Source of the DNA: JAGOBX01 sp017999075 [NCBI: Candidatus Babelota bacterium]
GTDB lineage: Bacteria; JAGOBX01
Length of the DNA: 10,942 nt
Assembly: GCA_017999075.1 (NCBI GenBank)
Contig: JAGOBX010000076.1
Coordinates: 1-10,942, forward strand
Reading direction: 5' to 3'
The position numbers and the translations under genes were made by a program. Shown piece after piece: positions 1 through 7,868 of the stretch (its first letter is position 1; each line of letters starts with the position of its first letter). The notes below the pieces were generated by a model. That model made no database searches. It had not been told where the DNA came from and was given only the letters and a program-made list of their open reading frames with translations.

Positions 1-1
1 T

Positions 2-1045
2 TACGGGTTCTATGATTTGTCAGAAGATTTCCAGTTGAAATTTAATCTTTATGATGCTAACCGAGGAATTCCTGTATGGACAAAACTTAAAAATGAAAAT
101 AAAAGAACTATGGCATTGAATATACCGAATACATATCCTGCTCCGGAAATTAATGGTGTTCTTATTTCAGGATTTGTAGCTATTGATATTGAAAAAGCGG
201 TTTATCCGAGAAATTTAAAAACTTATTTGACAGATAAAGGATATATTCTGGATGTTGATTATTCAAGGGCTGCAGCTGAAAAAGAAAAATTTCTGGTTTC
301 GTTGAATAAATCTCTTAAAATTCGCCGTGAAGTTTTTAATGAATTATTAATGAATAATGAATGGAATCTGGCTATAGCAGTTTTTACTGAAACTGATAGA
401 ATGAATCATTTTCTTATGAATGCGTTTTATGAGGATGATTCGGAATATTCGAGAATTTTCGCTGATTTTTATAAATATATAGATAATTGCATAGAAGATT
501 TATTCGGTTTGTTTGAAAATAAAGTTGAAAATATAATAATTATTTCTGATCATGGGTTTGAAAAACTTGAGACTGAATTTTTTCTTAATTATTTTTTAGA
601 AGAACAGAAACTTCTCCAATTTAAAAGTTCAGAAAAAATTTTTCCGAATATTTCTGATAAAACAATTTGTTTTGCATGTGATCCTGGCAGAATATACTTT
701 AATAAAAAAGCAGGATTATCGGAAAAAGTGAAAGATGAGATAAAAGAAAGTATTAAATATAATTTGAATAAATTGCGGTGGAATGACAGAATTGTTGTAA
801 AAAAAATATTTGAAAGAGAAGAAATATACAAAGGTCAGTTTTTTGAAAATGCTCCTGAACTGCTTGTTTTAACTGAAAATGGAATAGATATAAAAGGAGC
901 TCCTAATCGAAATACAAAATTTGAAAAAAATGCATTTACAGGAATGCACACTTATGAAAATGCGATTTATATAGCCAACAGCAATAAACCTGATATTCCT
1001 GAAAATATGGACATCAGTAAAGTATTGAGTACAATTAATTTATAA
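2..1045 (+). CDS. Alkaline-phosphatase-superfamily phosphodiesterase (COG3379-like), 5'-truncated
   Basis: The reading frame is open to the left edge: codons from base 2 read Y-G-F-Y-D-L before the TTG at 17. That resembles the family's internal HGxxDF stretch, so the TTG is not the real start and the N-terminal part, with the nucleophile and first metal ligands, lies outside the window. Counting from base 2, the visible 347 residues hold the second half of an AlkP fold. There is a NIPNTYPAPEINGVLISGF-type stretch typical of COG3379 proteins, then D132 and H136 (ETDRMNH), D183 and H184 (ISDHGFE), and H316 (GMHTYENA), all likely metal ligands. Such enzymes cleave phosphodiesters or related esters; the substrate is unknown. 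No membrane segment is seen in the part present. The next gene, 14 bases downstream, belongs to the same superfamily and is followed by a glycosyltransferase, so a role in surface-glycan or lipid-linked sugar modification is inferred. Family assignment is good, substrate open. Confidence 0.82.
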   Translation, partial: YGFYDLSEDFQLKFNLYDANRGIPVWTKLKNENKRTMALNIPNTYPAPEINGVLISGFVAIDIEKAVYPRNLKTYLTDKGYILDVDYSRAAAEKEKFLVSLNKSLKIRREVFNELLMNNEWNLAIAVFTETDRMNHFLMNAFYEDDSEYSRIFADFYKYIDNCIEDLFGLFENKVENIIIISDHGFEKLETEFFLNYFLEEQKLLQFKSSEKIFPNISDKTICFACDPGRIYFNKKAGLSEKVKDEIKESIKYNLNKLRWNDRIVVKKIFEREEIYKGQFFENAPELLVLTENGIDIKGAPNRNTKFEKNAFTGMHTYENAIYIANSNKPDIPENMDISKVLSTINL

Positions 1046-1059
1046 ACCCCAACCATATT

Positions 1060-2367
1060 ATGAAAAATATTGTAATAATAATTCTTGATTGTCTAAGGCA
1101 TTTTGAAGCTCTAAACATGGATTTTTCTTCAAGAATGCCTAATATAAGCAGAATTAGAGAAAATTTTTTTACTTTTGAACAAAATATAGCATCAACTTCG
1201 GTAACTTTGCCTGCATTTTTATCGCTGCTCTCAGGAGCAATACCTATTGCCCATGGAGTAAAAAATCAGTTATTTAAGAATTTTAATTCTAAATTAAGTT
1301 TGCTGCCTGATATTTTGAGAGCAAATAATTATAAAACTTCAGCATATTTAACCGGTCCATTTACTTCTATAGATGCTCTTAACCCATTGTTTGATGAATG
1401 CCGCATACATAAATATACTGAAAGAATGGATTCAAACCGAGGAACAGAGATTCTTCAGTCTTTAGATAAATTACGCAAGCAGTCAACTCCTTTTTTTTCG
1501 CTTATTCATTTTTATGAGCTTCACATAGACAGGTATATTAATAGTTCAGGGAATTACAGAATTACAGATTATGATTATTTGAAATCTATGGCAAGCATAG
1601 ATTCATACATCGGTAAAATTTTGGAGAACATTGATCTTGATAAAACAATCCTGGTAATTATGGGAGATCATGGGGAAGCAGTATATAAAACTGCTGCTGA
1701 AAGGATAATTGGAAACACGGAATTGTTTTTTTTAAAAGTTTTTCAAAAATTGAAACTGGCATCATTGAACAGAATGGTTAAAATTTATAAGCTGGGTCAT
1801 GGGTTTGATGTGACTGAAGATTTAATAAGGACTCCGATGTTTTTAAATATTCCCGGATATTCTATGAAAAAAAAGTTTTCAAATACGGTCAGAAGCATAG
1901 ATTTATATTTTACTTTACTTGAACTGTTAAAAATAAAAAATAATTATAATGAGTTTGAATTCAAAGATTTTGATCTTGTATTTGGAAAAAGCCTTATTCC
2001 TATAATAAATGGAAATGAAACAGTTCACAGAATAGCTTATGTTGAAGCGCCAGGACCGACTGTTTGGAGCAAAGATGAAGAAAGAATTTGCTGCATAAGA
2101 GAATTTCCGTTTAAATATACAATATCTCCGTTTAATCCTTCTAAATCTCAAAAGTTGTTTAATCTGGAATTAGATCCTTATGAAAAAAAAGATTTTTCGG
2201 ATAAATTTCCGGATAAATTTAATGAATTGAAAGAAAAATATAATTGTCTGATGGAAAATATTGAAGTGTTTCATAAAAAAAATAATGATTTCATCAGAAA
2301 CCAAAATTATACAAATCAGGAATTACAGAAAATTCAAGAACAGCTGAAAGAATTGGGATATATGTGA
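1060..2367 (+). CDS. Sulfatase-fold hydrolase or transferase with Thr at the nucleophile position
   Basis: The 435-aa product has the layout of the sulfatase/AlkP family. It begins with IIILDCLR (D10 metal ligand, R13). The nucleophile segment is TSVTLPAFLSLLSG followed by AHGV. Next come MGDHGE (D203, H204), GHGFDVTEDLIRTPMFLNIPG (H247), the SIDLYFTLLELL helix, and near the end LFNLELDPYE, the usual sulfatase tail motif. In true arylsulfatases the nucleophile is Cys or Ser of CxPSR, converted to formylglycine. Here the aligned residue is Thr49, so formylglycine chemistry is unlikely; a phosphatase, phosphodiesterase or phospho-group transferase using Thr is more plausible, as in LtaS and EptA relatives. 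No signal peptide or membrane helix is evident, suggesting a cytoplasmic enzyme. No Shine-Dalgarno sequence precedes the ATG; the gene lies 14 bases after the previous AlkP gene and is probably co-transcribed with it. The last 35 residues are rich in charge and Gln and may form a short coil. Substrate unknown. Confidence 0.8.
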   Translation: MKNIVIIILDCLRHFEALNMDFSSRMPNISRIRENFFTFEQNIASTSVTLPAFLSLLSGAIPIAHGVKNQLFKNFNSKLSLLPDILRANNYKTSAYLTGPFTSIDALNPLFDECRIHKYTERMDSNRGTEILQSLDKLRKQSTPFFSLIHFYELHIDRYINSSGNYRITDYDYLKSMASIDSYIGKILENIDLDKTILVIMGDHGEAVYKTAAERIIGNTELFFLKVFQKLKLASLNRMVKIYKLGHGFDVTEDLIRTPMFLNIPGYSMKKKFSNTVRSIDLYFTLLELLKIKNNYNEFEFKDFDLVFGKSLIPIINGNETVHRIAYVEAPGPTVWSKDEERICCIREFPFKYTISPFNPSKSQKLFNLELDPYEKKDFSDKFPDKFNELKEKYNCLMENIEVFHKKNNDFIRNQNYTNQELQKIQEQLKELGYM

Positions 2368-2455
2368 TAATCCCCTCATAATAATATCCAACAAATTAAA
2401 ATTCACGGATATAAAATATTTTGATTTCATTTTTTTTCGCCCGGAAAAAAATATT

Positions 2456-3811
2456 ATGAAAAAAACAATAACAATATTAGATTTTATTTTTGCCTTTATT
2501 TTTTTTGTTGCAGGTTGTTTTTTGTTATTCCCTATTTTTGTGACAGGAAGAATTTATAAATGGTTAGGATTAAGAAATTTTTATTCTAAACACAGGCTTA
2601 TATGGATAACAAGCGCATCATATCAGAAAGCTGTAGATAAAGGGTGCAAGTGGGGAGTCCTTCCTTATCATACTACATTCAACGGATATTTTGATAAGAA
2701 TTTTATAATAAATTTGACAGCGGAAAAATTTCAGGTTAGAAAAATTTCTGAGAATGTATATTTTTATGATTATCCGATAATATTGAGAAAATTTATTGTT
2801 TCAGGTAACTTCAGGTATTCCGGCATTATAATAAATGTGATGTCCACGATTTTATTTTTTAGTATATTTATTTTTTTGAAAAAAGTGGATCTTGTGTGCA
2901 ACGGCAGCGCTTATTATAATGGAATTAATACAGCTCTATTTTCAATAATTTCAGGATGTCCGTATTATTTCAGTCCAGGATGTAATTACGAACTTGATAT
3001 AAAAATCAATGGACTTCCAAAATATATGCCTTCAGAAAAAATAGTGTTTATTACATTGAAATTTATTGTGAAATTTGCTTATTGTTTTTCATGTATACGG
3101 AAGGACCTTAAAGAATCTTTGGTGAAAATCGGAGCGCTGGAGAAAAAAATCAAAGTTATTTATAACAGTATAGACATTTTACTTTACGATAGACCTGTTG
3201 ATCCTTCAAAATTTTCTGAATTTTCCGGAAATTACACAATCGTATATGCCGGCAGAATTAACAGAGTTAATGTAATACACCATATAATCATGTGTGCTGA
3301 ATTAGTTTATAAAAAAATTCCAAATGTTAAGTTTGTAATACTTGGAGGACCTTTCGGGGAAGATGATAAAAAATATTTGAATGAGTGCCGGATCATGATT
3401 AAAGAAAAAAAATTAGAAGAATTTGTTTTTATGCCCGGAATAAACTATTCTAATGATGATGTTTCTCATATTAAACGTTTATGTAATGTGAATCTGATTA
3501 CAATGGGCGGATTAAGTTTAATAGAATCAGCAGCCTCTAAAAAACCTGTAGTTGTTTATGATTATGACTGGCATTCTGAATTGATTAAAGATCATTTCAA
3601 TGGTATTCTTGTAGAATATAATAATTATCAGAAAATGGCTGATGCTATATATGAGTTATATTCTGATCCGGAATTAAGTAAATCATTGTCTGAAAAAGCT
3701 TATGATACTGTTATTGAACGGCATACTATAAAAAAAGAAATTGAGAATTATATTAATTTTTATGATTCTGTTTACGAAGGATTAAAAAAATCAGAAGATT
3801 TTTCAGCGTGA
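2456..3811 (+). CDS. Membrane-anchored glycosyltransferase, GT4/group 1 type
   Basis: The 451-aa product has a hydrophobic N-terminal segment (about residues 8-30) and a second hydrophobic stretch (about 124-141), so it probably sits on the inner membrane. The C-terminal half is a GT-B donor-binding domain: KVIYNSID (about 233-240), IVYAGRINR (262-270), VKFVILGG (291-298), FVFMPGINY (323-331) and GGLSLIESAASKKPVVVYD (351-369), followed by HFNGILVEY. E357 corresponds to the second Glu of the GT4 EX7E motif. The position of the first Glu is Thr349, so the motif is incomplete. The N-terminal half, containing the acceptor site, is not close to any family I recognise. It transfers a nucleotide-activated sugar to an unknown acceptor; polysaccharide or glycolipid assembly is inferred from the two AlkP-superfamily genes upstream. 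The ATG is preceded only by a weak GGA, about 10 bases away. The 88-base upstream gap is the longest in the window and shows no clear promoter. A strong terminator follows. Confidence 0.85.
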   Translation: MKKTITILDFIFAFIFFVAGCFLLFPIFVTGRIYKWLGLRNFYSKHRLIWITSASYQKAVDKGCKWGVLPYHTTFNGYFDKNFIINLTAEKFQVRKISENVYFYDYPIILRKFIVSGNFRYSGIIINVMSTILFFSIFIFLKKVDLVCNGSAYYNGINTALFSIISGCPYYFSPGCNYELDIKINGLPKYMPSEKIVFITLKFIVKFAYCFSCIRKDLKESLVKIGALEKKIKVIYNSIDILLYDRPVDPSKFSEFSGNYTIVYAGRINRVNVIHHIIMCAELVYKKIPNVKFVILGGPFGEDDKKYLNECRIMIKEKKLEEFVFMPGINYSNDDVSHIKRLCNVNLITMGGLSLIESAASKKPVVVYDYDWHSELIKDHFNGILVEYNNYQKMADAIYELYSDPELSKSLSEKAYDTVIERHTIKKEIENYINFYDSVYEGLKKSEDFSA

Positions 3812-3821
3812 TGTTAATTTG

Positions 3822-3863
3822 AAAAACTGCAGCCGAATAAAAAAAGTCGGCTGCAGTTTTTTT
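3822..3863. terminator. Bidirectional rho-independent terminator
   Basis: A perfect 15-bp inverted repeat (3822-3836 with 3847-3861, left arm AAAAACTGCAGCCGA) encloses a 10-base A-rich loop. The right arm ends in a run of seven T (3857-3863), and the left arm begins with five A, which read as T on the other strand. It lies between two convergent genes, 10 bases after the glycosyltransferase stop and 9 bases beyond the porin-like stop. It should therefore terminate transcription from both sides. Confidence 0.92.
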
Positions 3864-3872
3864 AGTTTTATC

Positions 3873-4847
3873 TTAGAAATTAGACTTTAAAGCTAATTGA
3901 AACCATTTACTGCTGTTAAGCTGTTCAGTAACCCGGCCTTTTCCGTATTCTGCAGTTATCCCCATCTTATCATTTATTTTATAAGAAGCGTCAAGTCTGT
4001 ATTGATTGATTTTTGTTTCTTTTAATTTTGAATACCTGCCTGAAAACAACCAGGAATTCCATTCGTATCCTGCATAAAGACCGTATATTTTTTCGCTTAC
4101 AGGAGCAACTCCTGCTGTTATCAAATAATCTTTAATATTAAGATATTCTATTGATGCCTGAGCTCCTTTTATGAATGGACATGTGTACAATAACCCGATG
4201 CTGAAATCTTTTTTGTCCGTAAAACTGAGCCCTTTACCGAAAGAAGCTGAAGCAAGAAGAACTTTTTCTCCTATAGGAAGCGGGATATATCCATCGATTT
4301 TTATGGAATAATTATCAATAAGCCTGTTGGCGCTTGTTATTTCACTGTATGTGTCTATTCCCTCAAAAAATGTCAGATTTATGTTGACCAAATCTTCCAT
4401 TTCATATTTGGCGTTTATCATATTTGATGTTACCCAAGTCCACCAGTATTCAGGAGAACTTCTGAGAGTGTTTTTTTGACCTTCTACATTTTTATTTTCC
4501 AAACCGAAAGGTACATACGATCTTCCCACAAGTATTGAGAATTCAGGAGTAAAAACGTTTTTGAAATTAACGGATAATTCGTCAATAGTTAATTTGTCTT
4601 CGGAATCTTCAAAATACAACACAAACTTTCCGTCTATATCTTTGTACAATTCTCCTGTAAAATTAAGTGTAGCCAGATAAATTTCATATAAATCTTTGTC
4701 AATGCTGCTGTAAGTTGAAGAATCATTGGCATCAAAATAAGTATAGCTCAACCATATTTTTGCCGACACATCACTTAAAGATAATGCTGATGCTGATATA
4801 GAAATCCAAAAAACAATCAAAAAACTCAAAAAAACTTTTTTCTTCAT
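3873..4847 (-). CDS. Outer-membrane beta-barrel (porin-like) protein
   Basis: The 324-aa product starts with a classical Sec signal peptide: MKKK, a hydrophobic core to about residue 18, then SASA with probable cleavage after A21. The mature part lacks long hydrophobic helices. It is made of alternating polar and non-polar strands with many Tyr, Trp and Phe residues, and ends WFQLALKSNF. The terminal Phe is the usual signal for insertion by the BAM complex. The stretch from about residue 75 to 120, with DELSVNF, FSILVGRSYVPFG and ENKN, resembles porins of the LbtU-like and phosphate-selective-porin-like group, where a GRxxxPFG strand is common. It is therefore a small outer-membrane channel or receptor; the solute is unknown. 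The ATG start is supported by an AAGGAG site seven bases upstream. The gene lies 78 bases after the cstA-like gene and is last in the minus-strand series, with a terminator 9 bases beyond its stop. Confidence 0.8.
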   Translation of the reverse strand: MKKKVFLSFLIVFWISISASALSLSDVSAKIWLSYTYFDANDSSTYSSIDKDLYEIYLATLNFTGELYKDIDGKFVLYFEDSEDKLTIDELSVNFKNVFTPEFSILVGRSYVPFGLENKNVEGQKNTLRSSPEYWWTWVTSNMINAKYEMEDLVNINLTFFEGIDTYSEITSANRLIDNYSIKIDGYIPLPIGEKVLLASASFGKGLSFTDKKDFSIGLLYTCPFIKGAQASIEYLNIKDYLITAGVAPVSEKIYGLYAGYEWNSWLFSGRYSKLKETKINQYRLDASYKINDKMGITAEYGKGRVTEQLNSSKWFQLALKSNF

Positions 4848-4854
4848 GAGATTT

Positions 4855-4860
4855 CTCCTT
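4855..4860 (-). promoter_or_regulatory. Strong ribosome binding site of the porin-like gene
   Basis: AAGGAG on the minus strand lies seven bases before the ATG. It is one of only two near-consensus Shine-Dalgarno sites in the window and fixes the start of the porin-like gene. Confidence 0.85.
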
Positions 4861-4878
4861 TAAAAAATTTTAAAACAC

Positions 4879-4907
4879 AGTTTAATTTTTTTTGATAAAA
4901 AAAACAA
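4879..4907 (-). promoter_or_regulatory. Candidate promoter for the porin-like gene
   Basis: On the minus strand TTGTTT (4907-4902) and TAAACT (4884-4879) are separated by 17 bases, a sigma70-like arrangement, about 30 bases before the start codon. The surrounding DNA is almost pure A/T, so such matches arise easily by chance. It would let the porin-like gene be expressed apart from the upstream genes. Confidence 0.3.
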
Positions 4908-4917
4908 TTTTTTTTAT
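4895..4917. repeat. A/T-only inverted repeat between cstA-like and porin-like genes
   Basis: ATAAAAAAAA (4895-4904) and TTTTTTTTAT (4908-4917) form a perfect 10-bp inverted repeat with a 3-base loop. It starts 9 bases after the cstA-like stop in the minus direction. It could act as a weak terminator or attenuator, but with no G-C pair the RNA stem would be unstable. It overlaps the candidate porin promoter. Confidence 0.35.
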
Positions 4918-4925
4918 TAATTATT

Positions 4926-6329
4926 TCAGAAATTATTTTTTTTGTTATTGTTTGAAAAAATAAAAAATAATAGTGAGATAATAGATATTATGATTCCAAT
5001 GTAAGTTCCTGATTTGACAGACAAATTAAATCCTTCAAGCGCAGCTATTATGTATGATATTGTAACTGCTGTCATAAAAATAGCAGGAAAAAGCGCAATC
5101 CAGTATGGTTTATTTGATTTTTTTAAATATACAGCCCCTGCCCATAAAGCCAGCGCGGCCAAAGTTTGGTTTGACCACGAAAAATAACGCCATATAATTG
5201 AAAAATCAACATTGAACAATATTATCGCTGTAATAAACATAGGACAGGTAAGTTTTAATCGGTTTGCCAATGATTTCTGATCTAAATTGAACATTTCGCT
5301 TAGTTGAAGTCTTGCGCTTCTGAATGCAGTATCTCCTGAAGTTATGGATAAAGATATAACTCCTATTATGGAAACAATTCCGGCTAATCCGCCTACCATA
5401 GCCATTCTTATATCATTAACAACACCAGCTGCGCCTATACTTTTTAAAGTTTCATTTAGTTTTGCAGTATCTCCGTAAAAAGCTATTGATGATGATGCCC
5501 ATATCATAGCGATGAAGGCTTCAAAAACCATGGCCCCGTAAAAAACTTTTCTGCCATGTTTTTCATTGGCAAGGCATCTTGATATTATTGGAGATTGAGT
5601 TGCATGAAATCCGCTTATGGCTCCGCAAGCTATAGTTATAAAAAGAAAAGGCCATACAGGCATTTTGCCTGGATGCATGCCTTGAAAATTAATTTCAGGG
5701 ATATGATATTTGCCTGTTAATAAAATAATGAATATATAAGTTTCCATAAATAAAACCAATATCGCAAATAACGGATATATCTTTGAAATTATTTTATCAA
5801 TTGGTAAAAATGTGGCAAAAAAATAATATGAAATAATTATGTATAACCAGATTATGTCTGGCATATTGAAAAGTTTGCCCAAAAGTTTTGCCGGACCTGT
5901 AGAAAACACCACTCCAATTAAAACAAGTAAAATCAGAGAGAATAAACGTATTAATATTTTAGCCCGGCTGCCGAGATATTTCCATATTATTTCTGATATG
6001 GTTGCTCCGTTATTTCTTAATGAAATCATTCCCACGAGATAATCGTGTGTTGCTCCGGCAAAAATAGTTCCCAACACTATCCATAAATATGCTACAGGCC
6101 CCCATACTGCACCTGCTACTGCCCCGAATACAGGACCTAATCCTGCAATATTTAAAAATTGAATTAAAAATGATCGCCACCATGGAAGAGGAACATAATC
6201 GACTTTGTCATTTATTCGCGTGGCAGGAGTAGGATTATTTACATCTGCTCCAAAAATTTTTTCTACAATTTTACTATATATCAGGAAACCTAATATTAAC
6301 AATATAAATGAACCAATAAAAGAAAACAT
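4926..6329 (-). CDS. CstA-family transporter (short form)
   Basis: The 467-aa product is an inner-membrane protein with about a dozen hydrophobic helices. It carries the CstA family motifs in order: NNPTPATRINDKVDYVPL (31-48), QFLNIAGLGPVFGAVAG (57-73), GATHDYLVGMISLRNNGATISEI (92-114) and, mid-protein, GFHATQSPIISRCLANEKHGRKVFYGAMVFEA. CstA and BtsT of E. coli are about 700 aa and import pyruvate; peptide uptake has also been proposed for CstA. This shorter version, lacking the long C-terminal part, is common in other bacteria. The substrate is likely pyruvate or another small organic acid, but the sequence does not prove it, so no symbol is given. No Shine-Dalgarno site is visible before the ATG. 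The gene begins 31 bases after the primase-like gene and precedes the outer-membrane protein gene by 78 bases. Read-through from upstream, and a combined outer plus inner membrane uptake route, are therefore possible. Confidence 0.88.
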   Translation of the reverse strand: MFSFIGSFILLILGFLIYSKIVEKIFGADVNNPTPATRINDKVDYVPLPWWRSFLIQFLNIAGLGPVFGAVAGAVWGPVAYLWIVLGTIFAGATHDYLVGMISLRNNGATISEIIWKYLGSRAKILIRLFSLILLVLIGVVFSTGPAKLLGKLFNMPDIIWLYIIISYYFFATFLPIDKIISKIYPLFAILVLFMETYIFIILLTGKYHIPEINFQGMHPGKMPVWPFLFITIACGAISGFHATQSPIISRCLANEKHGRKVFYGAMVFEAFIAMIWASSSIAFYGDTAKLNETLKSIGAAGVVNDIRMAMVGGLAGIVSIIGVISLSITSGDTAFRSARLQLSEMFNLDQKSLANRLKLTCPMFITAIILFNVDFSIIWRYFSWSNQTLAALALWAGAVYLKKSNKPYWIALFPAIFMTAVTISYIIAALEGFNLSVKSGTYIGIIISIISLLFFIFSNNNKKNNF

Positions 6330-6360
6330 GTTAAAATTTAATATAATAATTTAAAAATAT

Positions 6361-7821
6361 TTATTTGTAATGAATTAAATTAAATCCGCAGTCTTTTATC
6401 CAGCATAAATTTCTATCCTGCTGTGAATAACAATTCATATCGGTTTTTGTGTCAGTTCCGGTCCAGATTGCGCCAACATATAATTCCGCCCAGAAGTTTG
6501 CAAGTTTTTCTGCGTTGTAAATTTCCCAGTCCCGCAATGGTTTATAAATGTTAAAAAATAATTGTGCTATATCTTTGGAATGCCAGCCGTTTTTATCTAA
6601 AATCCTGGAAATTCCCTGTAAAAATACAGGTTTGAATAAATTATCATTAGGATTATTAAGAGCAAACGCATAACATGGAGGCATTTTTGAAGCTATGTCA
6701 GCTATATTAAAATCAGGATTATTTTTTTCAGAATAATATTTTGAATCAAATGTTTTATGAAAATTGTATAATACGGATTTTTTATAATCTGCAACAACTT
6801 TTTTCCAGCCGTCTGATGAATCGGGAATTCTTGTATCTGAATTTTTAGCGTATTCTGCAGTATAATCAAAATGTTTATTGTCGTATCTGCGCCGCATATT
6901 AAACATATCATTAAGCCCTATAGTAAAATTCATATTTTTCCAATGTCTTGGGATGCAGGTGCCGATTGGAGTTGATTGTGCTAATTGTTCCCCAACCTTC
7001 CAGCGCATGACTTTATGTTTTTGATAAGTTGAGAATGGAATGCGTATATCCCTCGCATAAATAGGATCAGAATATAAAGTTAAATCAAGAGAAACTCCTT
7101 CCTGTCCATCACCGTAAATACCTTTTCCGATATGACCTACAGGAATATCAGAGTATACTACAGGAATTATTTTTTGTCCGGAAGCGCGTATTTTATCACA
7201 TTCTTTTATAACTTTATGAGTCAGGAACTGAAGCAACCGTCCTGCGCCGCTGAACCCTTTTCCCGCATATTCAGGTATTTCTCCTCCTGTCCTGTTTTTT
7301 CTGTTTTGATATTGTTTTTTTACCGTATCTTCTAACACTCCTATTTCTTCGAGCAGATAATGTTCTTTATCAAACGGCCAAATAGAAGTGAAATGATATC
7401 CCTGACCAGTCATAGTTATTAATAAATCTATTCCGTAGCTGTCAAAAATTTTTTTTATTGTTTGATAAACAGGTTCGATTTTTTGAAATACTTTTTCAGG
7501 TCTTGAATGGGTTTCTCCCGGAAAAGTAGTATTGAAATATTCAATATCAAGCGCCAGCATAGTACCGTCTTCCCGCCATAATGAAGCAAATATATCAAGT
7601 CCTTTTTCTTTAGTCATTTCAAACAGATGTTCTGTTTTTTTTCCTGACCTGAATCCTTTTTTGTTTCCTCTCCATATTTCAGATTCTCCGAAACCAACGC
7701 AATATTTTGAACCGTTTATTCTTTTTCCGTTTTTCGAACCGTAATAAAAATCGAGTATCCTGTCAATTATCTGCGGCTGATTGTAATACTCAACATTATT
7801 TTTAATTTTACAATTTGACAT
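6361..7821 (-). CDS. Archaeo-eukaryotic primase-like protein with PriL-like four-Cys C-terminal domain
   Basis: The 486-aa product appears to be a single-chain primase or primase-polymerase. N-terminal half: LALDIEY gives a DxE metal-binding motif (D92, E94); MTGQGYHF gives the GxGxH/SxH nucleotide-binding motif (H143). SLDLTLYSDPIYARDIRIPFSTYQKH supplies a third acidic residue (D246) plus an R-x2-R-x-P-x-S stretch like the LIRxPxSLHxKT segment of PriS. C-terminal part: MPPC (C383), a helical segment with ISRILDKNGWHSKDIAQLFF, then C464-x8-C473-x4-C478 and a final LIHYK. This matches the PPC...GMS.EEI..LF...C-x8-C...C...HPLxYY order of the 4Fe-4S domain of archaeal PriL. The DxE form is also that of human PrimPol. 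It is not DnaG, which has a TOPRIM fold. Likely roles are primer synthesis, gap filling or damage tolerance; none is demonstrated. The ATG has only a weak AAGG upstream. It lies 47 bases after cdaR with no visible terminator. A UL52-type zinc finger is an alternative reading of the cysteines. Confidence 0.72.
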   Translation of the reverse strand: MSNCKIKNNVEYYNQPQIIDRILDFYYGSKNGKRINGSKYCVGFGESEIWRGNKKGFRSGKKTEHLFEMTKEKGLDIFASLWREDGTMLALDIEYFNTTFPGETHSRPEKVFQKIEPVYQTIKKIFDSYGIDLLITMTGQGYHFTSIWPFDKEHYLLEEIGVLEDTVKKQYQNRKNRTGGEIPEYAGKGFSGAGRLLQFLTHKVIKECDKIRASGQKIIPVVYSDIPVGHIGKGIYGDGQEGVSLDLTLYSDPIYARDIRIPFSTYQKHKVMRWKVGEQLAQSTPIGTCIPRHWKNMNFTIGLNDMFNMRRRYDNKHFDYTAEYAKNSDTRIPDSSDGWKKVVADYKKSVLYNFHKTFDSKYYSEKNNPDFNIADIASKMPPCYAFALNNPNDNLFKPVFLQGISRILDKNGWHSKDIAQLFFNIYKPLRDWEIYNAEKLANFWAELYVGAIWTGTDTKTDMNCYSQQDRNLCWIKDCGFNLIHYK

Positions 7822-7868
7822 AATAAAGTATCGCCTTATGTTTTTAGTAAAAAAATATTTAGATAAAA

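Noticed and set aside
2368-2455. Possible promoter (TATAAA) in the 88-base gap before the glycosyltransferase
   Set aside because: No -35-like hexamer stands at a suitable distance and A/T-rich DNA gives such matches by chance.
7822-7868. Possible terminator or attachment site between cdaR and the primase-like gene
   Set aside because: No GC-rich stem, direct repeat pair or tRNA-like sequence is present in the 47 bases.
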